Made by a program: the position numbers and the translations under genes
NCBI RefSeq assembly: GCF_024763615.1
Contig: NC_077222.1
Location: 48,050,001 to 48,114,000 of the forward strand
Length of the DNA stretch: 64,000 nt
Reading direction: 5' to 3'
Origin: Phlebotomus papatasi
Taxonomy: Eukaryota; Arthropoda; Insecta; Diptera; Psychodidae
In this document: positions 10,990 to 23,675 of the stretch, one piece after another
How positions within the stretch are numbered: position 1 is the stretch's first letter
Layout of the letters: every line of letters begins with the position of its first letter
The notes under the pieces: model-generated
The model's input: only the letters and a program-made list of their open reading frames with translations
What the model was told of the DNA's origin: nothing
The model's database searches: none

Positions 10990-12618
10990 TTAAGAAGATT
11001 GCTTTTAATCTACAGCTTGTTTTCCCTCCCTGCAGATTTAGAAAAAAAAGTCCTGAACGAGAGAAGCAATTATAGAACTTTTTCTCTCATGTCCATTTCA
11101 GTGCCCCAAAGCAATTTGCATTTAATACCATTGGAAAAGTGTCACCCTCGTCTTCTCGAAGAGTCTATATGTATTTTTTTTCTTCATTGGAAATTTAAAG
11201 TCGTGTAGAAGCAAATTATAAATTGAAAATCGCATTTGAAAAATACACACTATTTAAAATTTATGTCCCTCTCGCCAAATCGATTCACCATCCTTACCAG
11301 GCAAAAGCAAAGGTCTGGGTGTTGGGAAACATTTAAAATCCATGAGTGAAGTTTGGGAAAGCGTCATATGTGCCTTAAAATAAGGAATCAGCACGTAAGT
11401 AGTCTGAGAATAATCTAATACTGTGTCAGATAGAAAATAGGTTGCTTAACACATGATGTGAAGGGATGAAAAATGCATGTCCCTTTTTTCCCGAAAAAGA
11501 AGGAATTAGTTCACTGGATAGAGAAATTTTACCCACTAATAAGGGCAAGAAGGGTGCTGAGTATACACTTTTAATGGAATTTTATAAGCCACTTTACCAC
11601 TTAGCATTTAAAAATTCCTTCAGGATATACATCTCATTATGTTATTCAATTATTGAGAACTTTCTTCCAAGATTTTCTGATCAGCTGACAAGTAATGCAT
11701 ATATAAATAAATAAAATGTTGACTCTAAATAGAAGCCATAAAAATGTCACTGAAAAAAATTTCTGAATTGAAAAATGATCTGCCAGCATCTCCGAGGTTG
11801 AACATCTTGTGATTAGACAAAGTGACTGACGACGACTAATTAGGAATTCCCCGGAAAATTGTAATTTGCTCCACTCTGTGTCTCATTCACTTTCCCTAAA
11901 TTTCCCCACGAGCAAATAAGGCGCAATCCAAACCACTTTCATTATTTATTCGTAGCCATCAGAACACCTTCGAGACAATCCTAGGTAGTTGGTGTGGTTT
12001 GAAATACAAGAATACACTGTTTCAGATTTATTTCATGTGACTGAGGAGGTCTCTCTAGTTATTAATCTGTACTGGATGTTCCATAGAACACCCATTAGGG
12101 GCCACCCTTCGAAAATTCATCATTCTCTCACTCTCATGAACCAGGAAATGTCTCTCCTTCAACCCACAGTAACCACACCTAATTAAGTTCATTTGAAATG
12201 TACTCCATTGCAAAAGTGCAAAATCGTTTGGCAGTGCTCTTGAGACCAATTAAATATTAAAATTCTATCCACTTCCATGGTGTTTCTAATTCCAAAAGTA
12301 TTATTTATTTCTGGAAATCAGGATGGAACATTCTTATACATCATTAAGGGGTAAAACTCGAGAGACTTAGTTATTCACATCTTTATTCCAGCGATAACAC
12401 ATAAAAATTTTAAGACAGTAGAAAAGAGCATAAACTCTGCTACCTAACCTAGATAACTACTCGTCTGCATTGCTTTTGAAGCAGAGCATGGCAAAGCTTT
12501 GAAGGTTTGAACGACGGAAGTTCAGTACCACTCATTTTTTCTTAGTTCCTTATTCAAGTTTTTCCTAGCTATGGCCCTTGAAGTATAGTACTAGATATTA
12601 AATTATAATTATACATTG
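10990..12618. other. 3' flank of the homeobox gene
   Basis: No gene seen. Moderately complex, largely single-copy within the window. Short frames show no codon structure. Confidence 0.4.
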
Positions 12619-13482
12619 TAGGGTGGAATCACCAGTTCTCGCCAGTGCCCCATTTCTCGCCACTTACATTGAAATCGCTATTTTTCGCAATTTATGCAAT
12701 AAATGAGTGGCAATTTTTTTGTATTGTTTCTGCTTCTACGCATAGAATCGAAAAATAATAATTATTCGTTTTGGATTCACGATTTTGATCACTTTTTAGA
12801 GCAATATTTTAAGCAAGTGCATCGAATCCAACATCTCTTGCCAAATGTACTAAGTGTCGTCAAATTTTCATCAGGCCAAAAATACCTATTTGGGCAAATA
12901 ATTTGTCTATTGAATATTTAATTGCACTTGTGGAATACATAAAATTTGTATTTAGTCAATTAATATTTCATTTTATATTATTTTTGTATAAAAATGAGGC
13001 ATGGCGAGAAGTGGTAATATTCTGGAATTGATTTTACCACCTGTCGCCATATCTTTTCAATAGGCGACGCTAACTTCACTTCGTACATTCTCAGTTGTCA
13101 AATCTGCATTGTTTACTTTCTGCAAAAGCCCCATAATTTGATTTCTCAAATAAAAGTGAAGAAAAATCATTTAAAGAGAGTAATAATAAAGTGATCACAA
13201 GGAAAGAGAAATGGTGAATGTATTCTTTTCATAGCATTGCCTAAAATAACCGAGTGTGGTTCTTTCAAGTGGGTGGCGAAATTTTTGCATTATTAAAAAA
13301 AAACAGTTTTTTAAGTAGTCCAGCGTTATGTTCTAGGATTATTGTTTTCACGTATCTAGAGCCAATACATCTAAGTAACTTTGTGTCAAATTTGACTTAT
13401 CTTGTAACAAGGATTCAAAAGTTATAATTAAATGAATTTAATTTTTTCCTAAACATGGCGATAGCCGGTTACTCCACCCTAT
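12619..13482. mobile_element. Family M non-autonomous DNA transposon
   Basis: About 860 bp bounded by TA-GGGTGGAATCACCAG and its imperfect inverse GCCGGTTACTCCACCC-TA; further inside, TCTCGCC and GGCGATA repeats. No transposase frame. Confidence 0.6.
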
Positions 13483-13805
13483 TCATGAGTTAGATTGGTT
13501 AGATTCATTAAAAATCATATACGAAAAACTCTTATAGTACGAAACTTCTGTCATTCAATCTTGAAGGCCTTTCCTTAAAATACTTTATCTAATTTTTAGA
13601 AAACATTAACATTTAACGCATTTACTTCGAAATTTGTTTCCCTATATTTAAGATCACGAATTAATTTTTGATCCGTTTTGATTGTAAACCTTTGCAGTGG
13701 AATAGATTTGAATAGAAAAAGCAGGGAGACTGAGGCAATATTTGTAAAAACGAATTTTTTTTCTCTAGCTCTTACTTAGAGAACTTAAACTATTTAATGA
13801 GCATT

Positions 13806-13816
13806 ACTTCTTTAGG
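13806..13816 (+). repeat. Left target-site duplication of the LINE
   Basis: ACTTCTTTAGG, repeated exactly at 17099-17109. This brackets the retrotransposon. Confidence 0.85.
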
Positions 13817-16800
13817 GGGGAGGAAGTTGACAGCCTGCACGCATCTCGAAATCCACGCAATTTGATTTTTTTTTCGGGTGGCCCTCCCTGCATGCGCTGG
13901 GGGCTATAATAGTAGTTTCGCCTCCGTTTTACAAACGAAAGAGTAAATACTATCCCAGCGTAACCAATGTCAACAGTCGACGCCGTAACACGGCAACAAC
14001 AAATGAGACAAAACAATCCAAGAACAAACAGTCCTTTTCAGGACTCCTTGACGCTAGACGTTGGTGCAAGTCTAAGGATTTGTCACCTCAACGTTGAAGG
14101 TATGTCAAAGGCAAAGAGTGAATATCTCGCTCGGCTAATGCGAGATGAACGTGTCGACATCATCGCGATTCAAGAGACACATACAATTTCAGATGAAAAC
14201 CTGCGAAGTAGAGGAAGCATTCCGGGGTATGTGCTCGTCGATGCCGTCCACAGTGCTGTCCACGGTGTAGCAACGTACATCAAGTCATCTATTCCCAACT
14301 ATAATGTGGTGTATAAGGACTGTACAGACAATATACATGTTCTTGCCATTGAAGTAAGCGGAGTCACGGTCATCAATGTCTACAAGCCACCAAGTTCTAG
14401 ATGGCCTCGTGTTCCGCTCAAATCCTTTTCGCACCCGGCAGTATATGTTGGTGATTTCAACTCACACAATCAGGCCTGGGGTTATGAGGATAGTGACATT
14501 GATGGAAACTTGCTGTTTGAGTGGATGACACTGAACAACTTGTATCTCATCTACAGTTCGAAGAGTAAGGGGACTTTCAGATCTGCCCGGTGGCAAAAGG
14601 ATTATAATCCTGACCTTACGATTGTCACCAAAAACCACGATGGGGAGGTAAATGGGGCTAAACGCTCTGTTCTGGGTGGTTTTCCCAATAGTCAACACCG
14701 CCCAGTACTCCTTCACTATGGAATAAGTATTCCATTGGTGGAGTCAGAGCCAAAGCCGCGCTGGAACTTTCGAAAGGCTAATTGGGATGCCTTTTCGAAG
14801 GATTTTGACCACGTTGTGCAGTTTATTCCTGCACATCCTGGTTCATATGAACGTTTTGCTAAAGCAATGTTTGCTGCGGCAGGACGTCATATACCTCGTG
14901 GTTTTAGAAAGCAATACATCCCCGGTTGGAACGAGAACTGTGATGAGTTGTACGAGGAGTACAACGCGACAAATAACAACAAAGTCGCTGCTCGCTTGTT
15001 AACGGAGTTGGATGACCAGCGGAAGAGAAAGTGGAGGGAAACTGTGGAGAACACAGACTTCACGCATTCCAGCCGCAAGGCTTGGAGGCTTCTCCGAAAG
15101 CTGGGTGCTGATTCCAGATGTGAAGCCACAGTTAACAAAATATCTCCTAACAGCGTCGCCTCTCGGTTGATTCGGGTCTCTAAGACTAAACTGTCGAAAG
15201 TTGATCTGGAGTTGACCAGAAGAGAGGTCCGATGCAAAAGAAAAACACTAACAGAGTCTTCCCTTTCTGGTAGGTTTTCTACTGCAGATTTGGAATGTGC
15301 TCTGTTAAGTGTAAAGTTGGGGAAAGCCGCAGGGTTCGATGGAATCTACCCTGAATTCATCAAGAACGCTGGTCCAAAAGTTAAGTGTTGGTTGGTTGAG
15401 TTATTCAACCGCATCTTGGATACTGGCCACCTTCCTAAACTTTTCAAGCGAGCAAAAGTGATTGCCATTCTAAAACCTGGCAAGGATGGTACAGACGCCG
15501 CCCATTACCGTCCTATTTCCTTACTCAGTGTTGTGTATAAACTTCTTGAAAGAATGATCCTTCACCGTATACAACCTCATATTGACCGAGCAACCCCAGT
15601 TTCCCAGGCAGGCTTTAGAAAACATCGTGGTTGCACAGAGCAGGTGCTTGCACTCACCTCCCACGTTGAAGCCGGTTACGAACGCCGGCAGAAAACTGGT
15701 GTGGTGTTTGTTGACCTGACAGCAGCCTACGATACTGTCTGGCGTGATGGACTCTTGCTCAAATTTATGGAGGTGATACCCTGTGCTAAGCTATCCGGCC
15801 TGCTAAACAACATGTTGTCAAACCGCTATTTCCAAGTGTTCCTTGGCAACAAAAGCAGTAGCTGGCGCAGACTGAATGAAGGACTTCCGCAGGGTAGCGT
15901 TCTAGCTCCTTCTCTATTCAATTTATACATAAGTGATATTCCACGGACCCAAGCCAAACAATTTCAGTATGCCGATGACTTGGCTTTGGCTGTCCAGTCG
16001 GAGTCGCTTACTGAGATTGAGGAAATCCTGGAATCGGATCTTTCAATCCTCAGCACATACTTTCGCAGGTGGCGCTTGCAACCCAATCCAGCAAAAACGG
16101 AGGCTTGCGCATTTCATTTGAATAATCGTGAGGCACACAGTAAATTAAATGTGTGCTTTGAGGGTGCTACAATCAATCATGTCGAGCACCCAAAGTACCT
16201 TGGTGTCACTTTGGATCGCACACTCACATATAAGCCTCATCTAGAAAAGACAGCCAAGAAAACCAGTTCCCGGGTAAATCTAATTCAAAAGTTAGCTGGC
16301 ACGACTTGGGGGGCTGACGCCCAGTCCCTTAGAACTGCCACGCTCGCACTTGTGTACTCTGCAGCGGAATACTGCGCCCCAGTCTGGCACAACAGCGCGC
16401 ATGTACACAAAGTAGATACGCAGCTAAACAACGCTATGCGCCTTATCACAGGTACAGTGAAATCTACACAACTGCCCTAGTTGCCGGTGCTGTCGAATAT
16501 TGCACCCCCGAAATTAAGGCGCGAAGCGGCTGCGGTGAGGGAGTTCACAAATTGCAGAGAAAATGCAAATTCTCTGTTATACACTGAGCTCCAGGAATTG
16601 CCAAGCCGCAGGTTAAAGTCGAGAAGACCACCCTGGACTGTTGATCCGTCTATCACAGGCGTGGACTTCTGTCTGGAGCAGAAATGGAAGGAGATTTGGA
16701 GCAGAGCCGCACCAGTCAATGGTCACTTGGTCCAGGACCCAACCTCTCGAGTTCCAGGCTTCGACTTGCGCCGCCGCGAGTGGGCAATGTTAAACAGGTT

Positions 16801-17098
16801 CCGCACTACGCAAGGAAGATGTGCCTATTTGCTTCACAAATGGGGAATGGCTGATTCTCCAGAATGTGACTGCGGTAGTGCATTTCAAACGATGAGCCAC
16901 ATCGTGAACGACTGTCCAAGACGAGGCTTTGTGGGTGGACTTGGTAGTCTGGACCGTTTACCTCAAGCGGCCCACGATTACTTAAGAAACTTAGATTTAA
17001 ATTTATGACAACTCAGAAAGGCTATTTGTTCATATGTCTTGTAATCTTGTCTTTTATTAATTTATTTGTTGTTTTTTCCTGTCATACGAAAGAAGAAG
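13817..17098 (+). mobile_element. Non-LTR retrotransposon (LINE) of the I/Jockey-like group, nearly intact
   Basis: A 3.28-kb insertion flanked by a perfect 11-bp direct repeat (13806-13816 and 17099-17109), as left by target-primed reverse transcription. It has about 150 bp of 5' leader, one long endonuclease / reverse transcriptase frame, about 90 bp of 3' UTR and a short purine tail (GAAAGAAGAAG) instead of long poly(A). GC content is clearly higher than in the flanks. No gag-like ORF1 with zinc knuckles is seen, so the copy is either 5'-truncated or belongs to a single-ORF lineage. The perfect duplication and open frame point to recent insertion. Clade assignment is uncertain. Confidence 0.9.
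13967..17008 (+). pseudogene. LINE endonuclease-reverse transcriptase frame with one in-frame TAG
   Basis: Starts at ATG 13967, just after an in-frame TAA at 13961. Residues 1-837 run to TAG at 16478-16480; the same frame continues without shift to TGA at 17006-17008. The N-terminal endonuclease/exonuclease/phosphatase domain keeps its catalytic set: Asn42 (HLNVEG), Glu70 (QETHT), Asp163/Asn165 (GDFNSH), DYNPD and Ser242-x-His244 (SQH). The reverse transcriptase has motif A Asp583 (VFVDLTAAYD), motif B (GLPQGSVLAPSLF), motif C YADD at 668-671 and the thumb start YLGVTLD. After the stop comes LPVLSNIAPP and a Cys/His cluster (CDCG...MSHIVNDCP) typical of the C-terminus of these proteins. No RNase H domain is seen. 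A single nonsense change is the simplest explanation; programmed readthrough is not excluded. The two open parts should be read as one broken frame, not two genes. Confidence 0.88.
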
Positions 17099-17109
17099 AC
17101 TTCTTTAGG
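17099..17109 (+). repeat. Right target-site duplication of the LINE
   Basis: Exact copy of the 11 bp at 13806-13816, directly after the purine-rich tail. Confidence 0.85.
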
Positions 17110-18690
17110 AATCCTCCACAATTTTTCTAAAGATTATTTGCCCCTATTTTGATATAAAGGGCACTCAATGGGTCAAGTGGTAGAGATCTAAGAGTCTGGA
17201 TATTAGAATATAATAATATGACTAAATTTGACTGTAGTTTTTATAATTTAGATTAAAATTTTTGCAATGCACGACAATATCCGATCGATAATTTCCAATA
17301 TTTTTTTTTTTTAAAAACTATGGATTATGAAATAAAAATCGCTATTGAAGATTATAATTTGCGATACAAATTACCGATTTTTTATTGAATCTGAAAAAAA
17401 GGAATTTTCAGTAACATTTTCAAACGACCTGGTACGTTTGATCTTAAAACCGAACCTTGGGAATTCTCTACAGCTCATCGAATTTTATAGCTATCTCATG
17501 TTTGCGTATCCGGTTAGTTTAATATTTTCTGTCTTTAATTACAAAACAAAATAGGAAAGAAAATACGCAATTTGATATGTTAAAAGAAGCATTAATGGAT
17601 TTCAAAGTGTTGAAAATTGTCCTATGAAAGCACTAGTGAGAGTGAAAGGAGAAATGGGAAAGATGAGGAAGGTAATTAAGAACGCCCTGAAATTAGTTCT
17701 ACACGATGATTATTTGATTTTCAGATGAGAACACCCTTATGAGACAATAATGGCTCAACTATGTCAAATATGTTGTGCATTAATTATAGAGGCGTGAAAA
17801 TATAACAGCAAAAGCTTGAAAGGCTATACGGCGGCTCTTTTTCATCACAGAAAAACCCTCCAGTGTTGGTCATAAATCCTGGGAAATGAGCCATGAAAAG
17901 TGATGAACCAAAAATACAATTCTGTGGCACTTTTTTAAATAATTTATCGATTTCTTTTCATACTCCCACATATCCAGTTTATATGTGAATTTTGATGATA
18001 GTTGCGAATTGGCTAATATGTCTATTTAAAACTGATAATTATATCGTTAAATATGAACCACAAAGTTATACAGTCACATTATAGTGGGGTTCACTCATTC
18101 TAAAATCTCCTCTTCTCAACATTTCACGCTCCACAATATTCATTTGCTGAAAGTTTCAAGCACTTAAATACAGTTGGAAATGAGAGTTAAAAGACAGAAA
18201 TAATTAATTTGTACAGCAATATGAGAGTGAGACAAATTTGTTTTTCACAAATAGGTAATATTCACATCTTTCACAATTTAATGTGGAAACGGATGTCTGA
18301 GGTGGTTGGTGCAGAGGGGTGAAAGATGAAGCCAATTTGGAGTTGTGAGACAACATGTGGCCAAGAGCAAAACATTTTCTTTTCACCACTTATTAAAGTG
18401 TCATTTCATCTTTTAATTGCATTCAACAAAAATAAATTGACTGTCCCTCATTTCATAATTTTCTCTTGCGCATTGGAGAAACTCACAAAATCTGATTAAC
18501 TGTGCTTGATTTCTGACTTGCTAAGGGATATTGTATACAGAGGGTACCAATTTTTAACTGCTCGAACACTAATTTTTAAATATAAATTGCTTAATATGTA
18601 TAAAAAAATGCTATGTGGAAAATCTTGTTATTTTGTGTATTTAATAAAATTATTTAAGGATTGAAAATTTATCAGGAAAGACATCATCCT
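17110..18690. other. Non-coding stretch after the LINE
   Basis: Nothing recognisable; AT-rich, with a purine-rich block at 17630-17690. No supported gene. Confidence 0.4.
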
Positions 18691-18835
18691 TAGGGGAGAC
18701 TGGGGCAATAGTAAACCTGACAAATATGGGATCTATGACTTCATATAGGTCTCGTCCTCTGAAGCCTAATTATTTAATTAAAAAAAATAGTATTTACAGT
18801 TATCCCGCGTTTATTGCTGCCCCATTTTCCACTAT
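18691..18835. mobile_element. Family G MITE, copy 1
   Basis: Left TAGGGGAGACTGGGGCAATA, right GCTGCCCCATTTTCCACTA, an imperfect inverted pair. Other members at 26649-26872, 63669-end and, diverged, 33946-34140. Confidence 0.6.
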
Positions 18836-19066
18836 AAATGATTCATTTATTCATTTTCAACAACCGCTTGTCTCTATCGGGGCTGCGGTCTTAGAATACA
18901 TAGCCCAGGCTATCAACTTACGCTATTCGATACTCCGGAATTTCAATAAAGTGTTTAGGATCAATTCCAAGACGTGCCTGAAAATTTATCCGAATGACTA
19001 GGTTTGGCTTTCCTCTTTTCTCATATTACGTTTATGGCACACTTACTTTTGCTGTAAAAGCCTTAA

Positions 19067-19266
19067 GCGGTCTTCAGACTAGTGGTTTAGCCCAGTTCCC
19101 GTAGGTCTCAGAATTCCAAATGGTAACCAGTTTTATTACTTTTTCAGAATCTAATACACCATTGCTTCTTCGTAATCTAATCCAATGTTTAACTTTCCAA
19201 AATATCTTGACTGATAAGGAATTATAACAGTTAAGTCATATGGCTAAGCTGTAGGTCTGAAGCCCG
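19067..19266 (+). mobile_element. Family D MITE, copy 2
   Basis: Ends GCGGTCTTCAGACTAG and GTCTGAAGCCCGTA with TTA on both sides. Internal GTTTAGCCCAGTTCCCG is shared by all copies. Confidence 0.75.
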
Positions 19267-19867
19267 TATTACTGAAGCGCAGAGCATTCTGTTCTGTGTC
19301 CATTTCTTGTGAATAACACCCCGAGGTACTTGAACATTTCTAACTGATTCAATGGAACTTCACTAATATGTACATTGCATTACTCAGACTATTTTGCTGT
19401 ACTTACGAGTTCAACATTTTATATTATGTTTTCAAAACGTGGTCGTTTTTGCATTATACCAATTTATACATGATTTTAATGTACTCATGAAACGTTTCAA
19501 AACTTGCACAAAGTAATGTTAGTCAAAATAAAAAGAATTTCGAGAAAAATCAGTTCTCTGATTAAATAACGATCAAAGCAAAACTTATTACAGGAAACTA
19601 GATTCTGTTTAACGCCGATGAGGGTCCGATGAGGTACTCATGAATTCATGGCTAACACTATGAACTTAAAAAGACCACATTGACAACAATGAAAGGATCA
19701 CCGAGGATCCTTTGAAAGTATCCCTGTTTGACACTTATTTAACTCCTGAATAAACGATTAAAAAGAAAGAAAGTCATCTTTTGTGTTCGCTCAGATGAGG
19801 AAAATATGATATGAGTAATTAGTTTATGATTGAACATAATCAAACGTGCATACAAAATTTCAAGAGA

Positions 19868-20041
19868 CACTAGTGATCCGTTCAAAGGATCAAATGAGGA
19901 GCTCGGAGCAAAAAAAAACGCTATTTTAATAGTGAAATGCATACGACTTAGAGTTTTTTGATCTGAGCTCCTCAAATATGATACATCCTTTTGCAAAGGA
20001 TCAAATATGATTAAATTTGATCCCTTAATTTTTACTAGTGC
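19868..20041. mobile_element. Foldback element with GGATCA and GAGCTC inverted blocks
   Basis: CACTAGTGATCC ... AATGAGGAGCTC on the left pairs with GAGCTCCTCAAATATG ... TTTTTACTAGTG on the right. Non-coding; copy not found elsewhere in the window. Confidence 0.45.
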
Positions 20042-20389
20042 ATAAAGATCTCACGGGGAACCCATGACCGCTTGGGATCGGGGAACCCTATAGATTACCT
20101 AAAGGAAACAGAACTTTGATTCACTTTGATTACATACAAATTACCTTTTGGCAACGGTTCAATTTTGTCTAGATTGTAAAAATTTTTATATTAACACAGC
20201 TCATCCAAATCGGTTAAAAAATACATTATCCACAGTATTATTTAATCATTGTAATAAAAAAAAATCGTTTACAAAATATTTTAACTGGAAATTTAGATTG
20301 AAGGGTAAAATTTTATTTCTTTAAAAAACAATTATCATGAGTAAATTAACCTTAGAAATTACTATATCTCTCAATTATACTACTTTAAC

Positions 20390-20797
20390 GGCGTTATCAC
20401 ACTTGCACATTAAAATTTTAATGTGATTCACATTATTTGTCGCTTGTAAGCGTCCAAATATGTTATTTGTGTCTTTGAGTCACTTAATATTTGGGGTTTT
20501 TCTATTTATTGATAAAGAAGTGAACTTGGCCTGCAAAAATAAGTTTAAATTTACCTAAAGCATAAATATTTTTCACATTAAAAAATTAAAGAGAAAATCG
20601 CATTAATTTTTCGCATTAATACTATAAATCAATTTATATCAAATTTTGCGGGTCAAGTCTACCTTTTTATCAACAAATAGATCAAATTTTGAATATAAAA
20701 TGATTCAAACACACAAATTACACATTTGGACTCTCACCAGCGACAATTAATGTGAATCATATTAAAATTTTAATGTGCAAGTGTGATAACACAGTAA
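20390..20797. mobile_element. Family Q MITE with about 50-bp near-perfect inverted ends
   Basis: GTTATCACACTTGCACATTA continues into a further 30 matched bases; its inverse ends AAGTGTGATAAC at 20790. Weaker pairing extends to about 120 bp per arm (GTCCAAATATG / ACATTTGGAC). Confidence 0.75.
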
Positions 20798-20989
20798 AGG
20801 TTCTAAATTGATTTACATTAATTCTTTTTCTTTATTGTTTTTTTTTTAAGTTCAATTTGATTTTTAAGTGACAAATTTATTAGAATATGCATCATTCAGA
20901 TGCATTTTCAATAATACTAAATGTATTCCAAAAAACATGCACCTCACTGTATTAACAAAAAAAAACAACCCTCCATGATGAATACGACA

Positions 20990-21780
20990 TTTGAACATAT
21001 GAACAACGTTGATTAGGAGGAAAAAAGAGCATTTGAGGGATGTTTTGTGATCAACCTTAAATGATCACTATTCGAGATAATGAGTAAGAAAACCACACTA
21101 ATAAAATTAATTCAGTAACTCGATATATTTGCATCATAATCTCAAAGGGAGGGGGAGAGTTCATGTTAGCACAATTTGCACGTTGATTGGCTAAGGGTGT
21201 GAGATAAAATTTATCGGGCACTTAATGCAGTTTACTTGGCAATAATCCATCCACTGACACGTTGAGCGTAATTAGGGCTAATAAATCAAAATAATTTTGT
21301 CAACTGAAAATTTTCTCGACACAATGACTTATTGTGCGATCGAGTGACAAATTAAAAATGAAATTTACGCGCTGAAAAATGCACCCCTTATTCTCATCAA
21401 TTTCTATCACGGCACCTTTTCCCTCACATGACAGGGAATGTAACCTATCCCTGGTGAAATCCACACCCGAAGGTTTCTCAAACCCAAGAGATTAAATTCA
21501 CCAAACGATAGAGATTTCTAATTCAGCCACTCAATTGGCCAATTTATCGATCAATCTGCTCCACTCTGCATGGATGCGATGAGTGGCGATAAGTTCAATT
21601 GTTCACCTCTAACGAGGTTGTTAGTGCAGTGTTGTTGATTTATCAGCTTAATTATCTGAAACCTATAAGTCATTCTATTGATTTTTTTCCAACCTGACTT
21701 TAGGAAATAATATATGACGTGACCACGTGCATAGTTAATAAATAATAAAATGTATGGCCTAATTGGATAATTGTAGAAAG
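20990..21780. other. Complex non-repetitive block, candidate regulatory DNA
   Basis: Higher sequence complexity than surroundings, no repeat ends, no open frame with coding character. Contains TAATTAG, TAATAAATCA and CACGTG motifs. A cis-regulatory role is only a hypothesis. Confidence 0.25.
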
Positions 21781-21871
21781 AAATTATGTGTACACTGGCC
21801 GATTGATTTTCTTAAATAAGATTATTCTGACTTCAAAAACATTCCGAAATTTAGATTTTTTTTAATAAATA

Positions 21872-22646
21872 ATGGCCTCAATTCTGAGACCAAAATCAAG
21901 ATCAAAATTTCAAGCTGTCAAATATTTTCAAGATCAAGATTTCATATTCTGACGCGAAACATTAATGGAACTTAAAATGTCTTAGCTAAGAACAAAGATT
22001 TCAAGATTTTCCACACTTAAAGAAACGTCACTTCTGACAAATATCTTCATTTCTCTGTTGAATTTGTTGAAATTTCGTCGTATAAATTAAGAAAATTAAT
22101 TATAAGTTGTATTAAACAAATATGAGAGCCCATAATCGGAAGTATAGGAAGTGCAAACAAGACTTGTGACCTGTGATAAACCAAGAAATGCTTATGCAAG
22201 ATGTGATTATTTTGCAGACACCCTCAGGGTGGTGTACTTCGATATGTACATCTAGAAATACGTACCATTTCGATTACATTACAAGGTCAAATACAGTATT
22301 TTTCAAAGTAATTTTCTTTTTGTATTATCTCTTATAGAAATATTCCTCATCAAAATCAATTTCCACATGAAACTCTTCAAATTGTTAGTATCTTAAAAAT
22401 TCCAAGCACCTCCGAGAGGTTCTTGGAATTATTTTAAAAAAATTAAAAAATTTGACGTCATGAAATCTTGAAATAATGGTTCTAGAATTTCATATCTTAA
22501 TATCCACACGGTTTGTGTTTTGGATTTCAAGATTCCAAGACATTTGACAGATTTGACATCTTGATCTTGATTTTTTGATTTCAGAATACCAAAATCTTGA
22601 AATTTTCTTGATGTTGATCTCCATCTTGGTCTCAGAATTGACGCCA
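21872..22646. mobile_element. Family T non-autonomous element with long inverted ends
   Basis: Left AATGGCCTCAATTCTGAGAC followed by CAAGATC repeats; right GGTCTCAGAATTGACGCCA. The arms contain many short direct copies of TTTCAAGAT / ATCTTGAAA. About 775 bp, non-coding. Confidence 0.65.
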
Positions 22647-23199
22647 ATGTTCATGTTCACATTTCTTTTTTGCTAATACTAAAGAATTCAAATACATATA
22701 CTAAACAAATAGAACCCTACAGATTATAATTCGATGGCTCCATTTCATACTATGCTAACTCAGAATGACAACTTTTCAGGAGAGCCATTTAAAAGTGAAA
22801 AATTTCTATGCTGCTCCGAATTGAATAATCCATCACGTGCACGTCGGATGATCATCAAATTTTGACCAGATGTAACCCTCGATCTCAGGAATAACACAAC
22901 TTTAGGAGTAAAAAAGGTCTAAAACGACTTAGTTAGGCTTAGGGATATCGAAACCAAGGGATTTCGAAAGCTTTGATTAAAAATTCAAACTATTTTATTT
23001 AAAAAGACAAGAAACTGCTAAAGAATAGGAGCGTAAAACTGGCTTACGAACACGAACACTAGAAGTGCTGAGAATGGAAAGTGTGTCAGATATTCAAATA
23101 ATTTTCAGATATATATTAGACATACTATATATTAATTTACTCCAGTTAAAAATTAACATATTTAGGCTTGAAAATTCATTTGTTTGATTTGACAAGAGA

Positions 23200-23675
23200 T
23201 AGGGAAAGCTGGGGCAGTTTCAAGCCTGTGTATTGCTTTAGAAAATATGTATATTTCAAGAATAAAGGCGTGGCAAAGCGTCCCAGGCTTTGCGAAATGC
23301 TCGAACTCGTGACTTATATGCTATACCTTAAAAGTACTTTCGCATCATTTTCCGTTTACCGGCATTCAACTAATTTGAATCGATTCATTAATCACTCAAT
23401 AGATTCCACAAAATAGTTTGAAGAGTAATAAAAAATTATATTCGAACAAAAATTACTTATCGGTAAATAACCGGTTCATTACCCGTTCACAACTAATTTG
23501 AACCGACTTATAAATCACTCAAAATATTTCCCAAAATACACCTCAGGAGAAATTTTAAAATTTCGTATAAAAATTAGTTATCGGTTATGATTGGGTTCAT
23601 TACCGATTCAAAACCGATTTAAACCGGTTCAGTTTTGTCGGAAATTCCAAGACCTTTCCAACGAGCCCAAATCCT
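23200..23675 (+). repeat. Repeat family R, copy 2, preceded by a G-like end
   Basis: GGGAAAGCTGGGGCAG at 23201 resembles the G end. From 23268 the R sequence runs: GGCAAAGCGTCCCAGGC, GCTCGAACTCGTGACTTATA, then CCGGTTCA-type subrepeats. It has no MITE at GACTTA, so it is an empty site for A1/A2. Confidence 0.6.

Noticed and set aside
16481..17008. Separate 175-codon gene after the LINE frame
   Set aside because: It is in the same frame as the upstream RT with only one TAG between; its start would be a non-ATG codon and its content is the LINE C-terminus.
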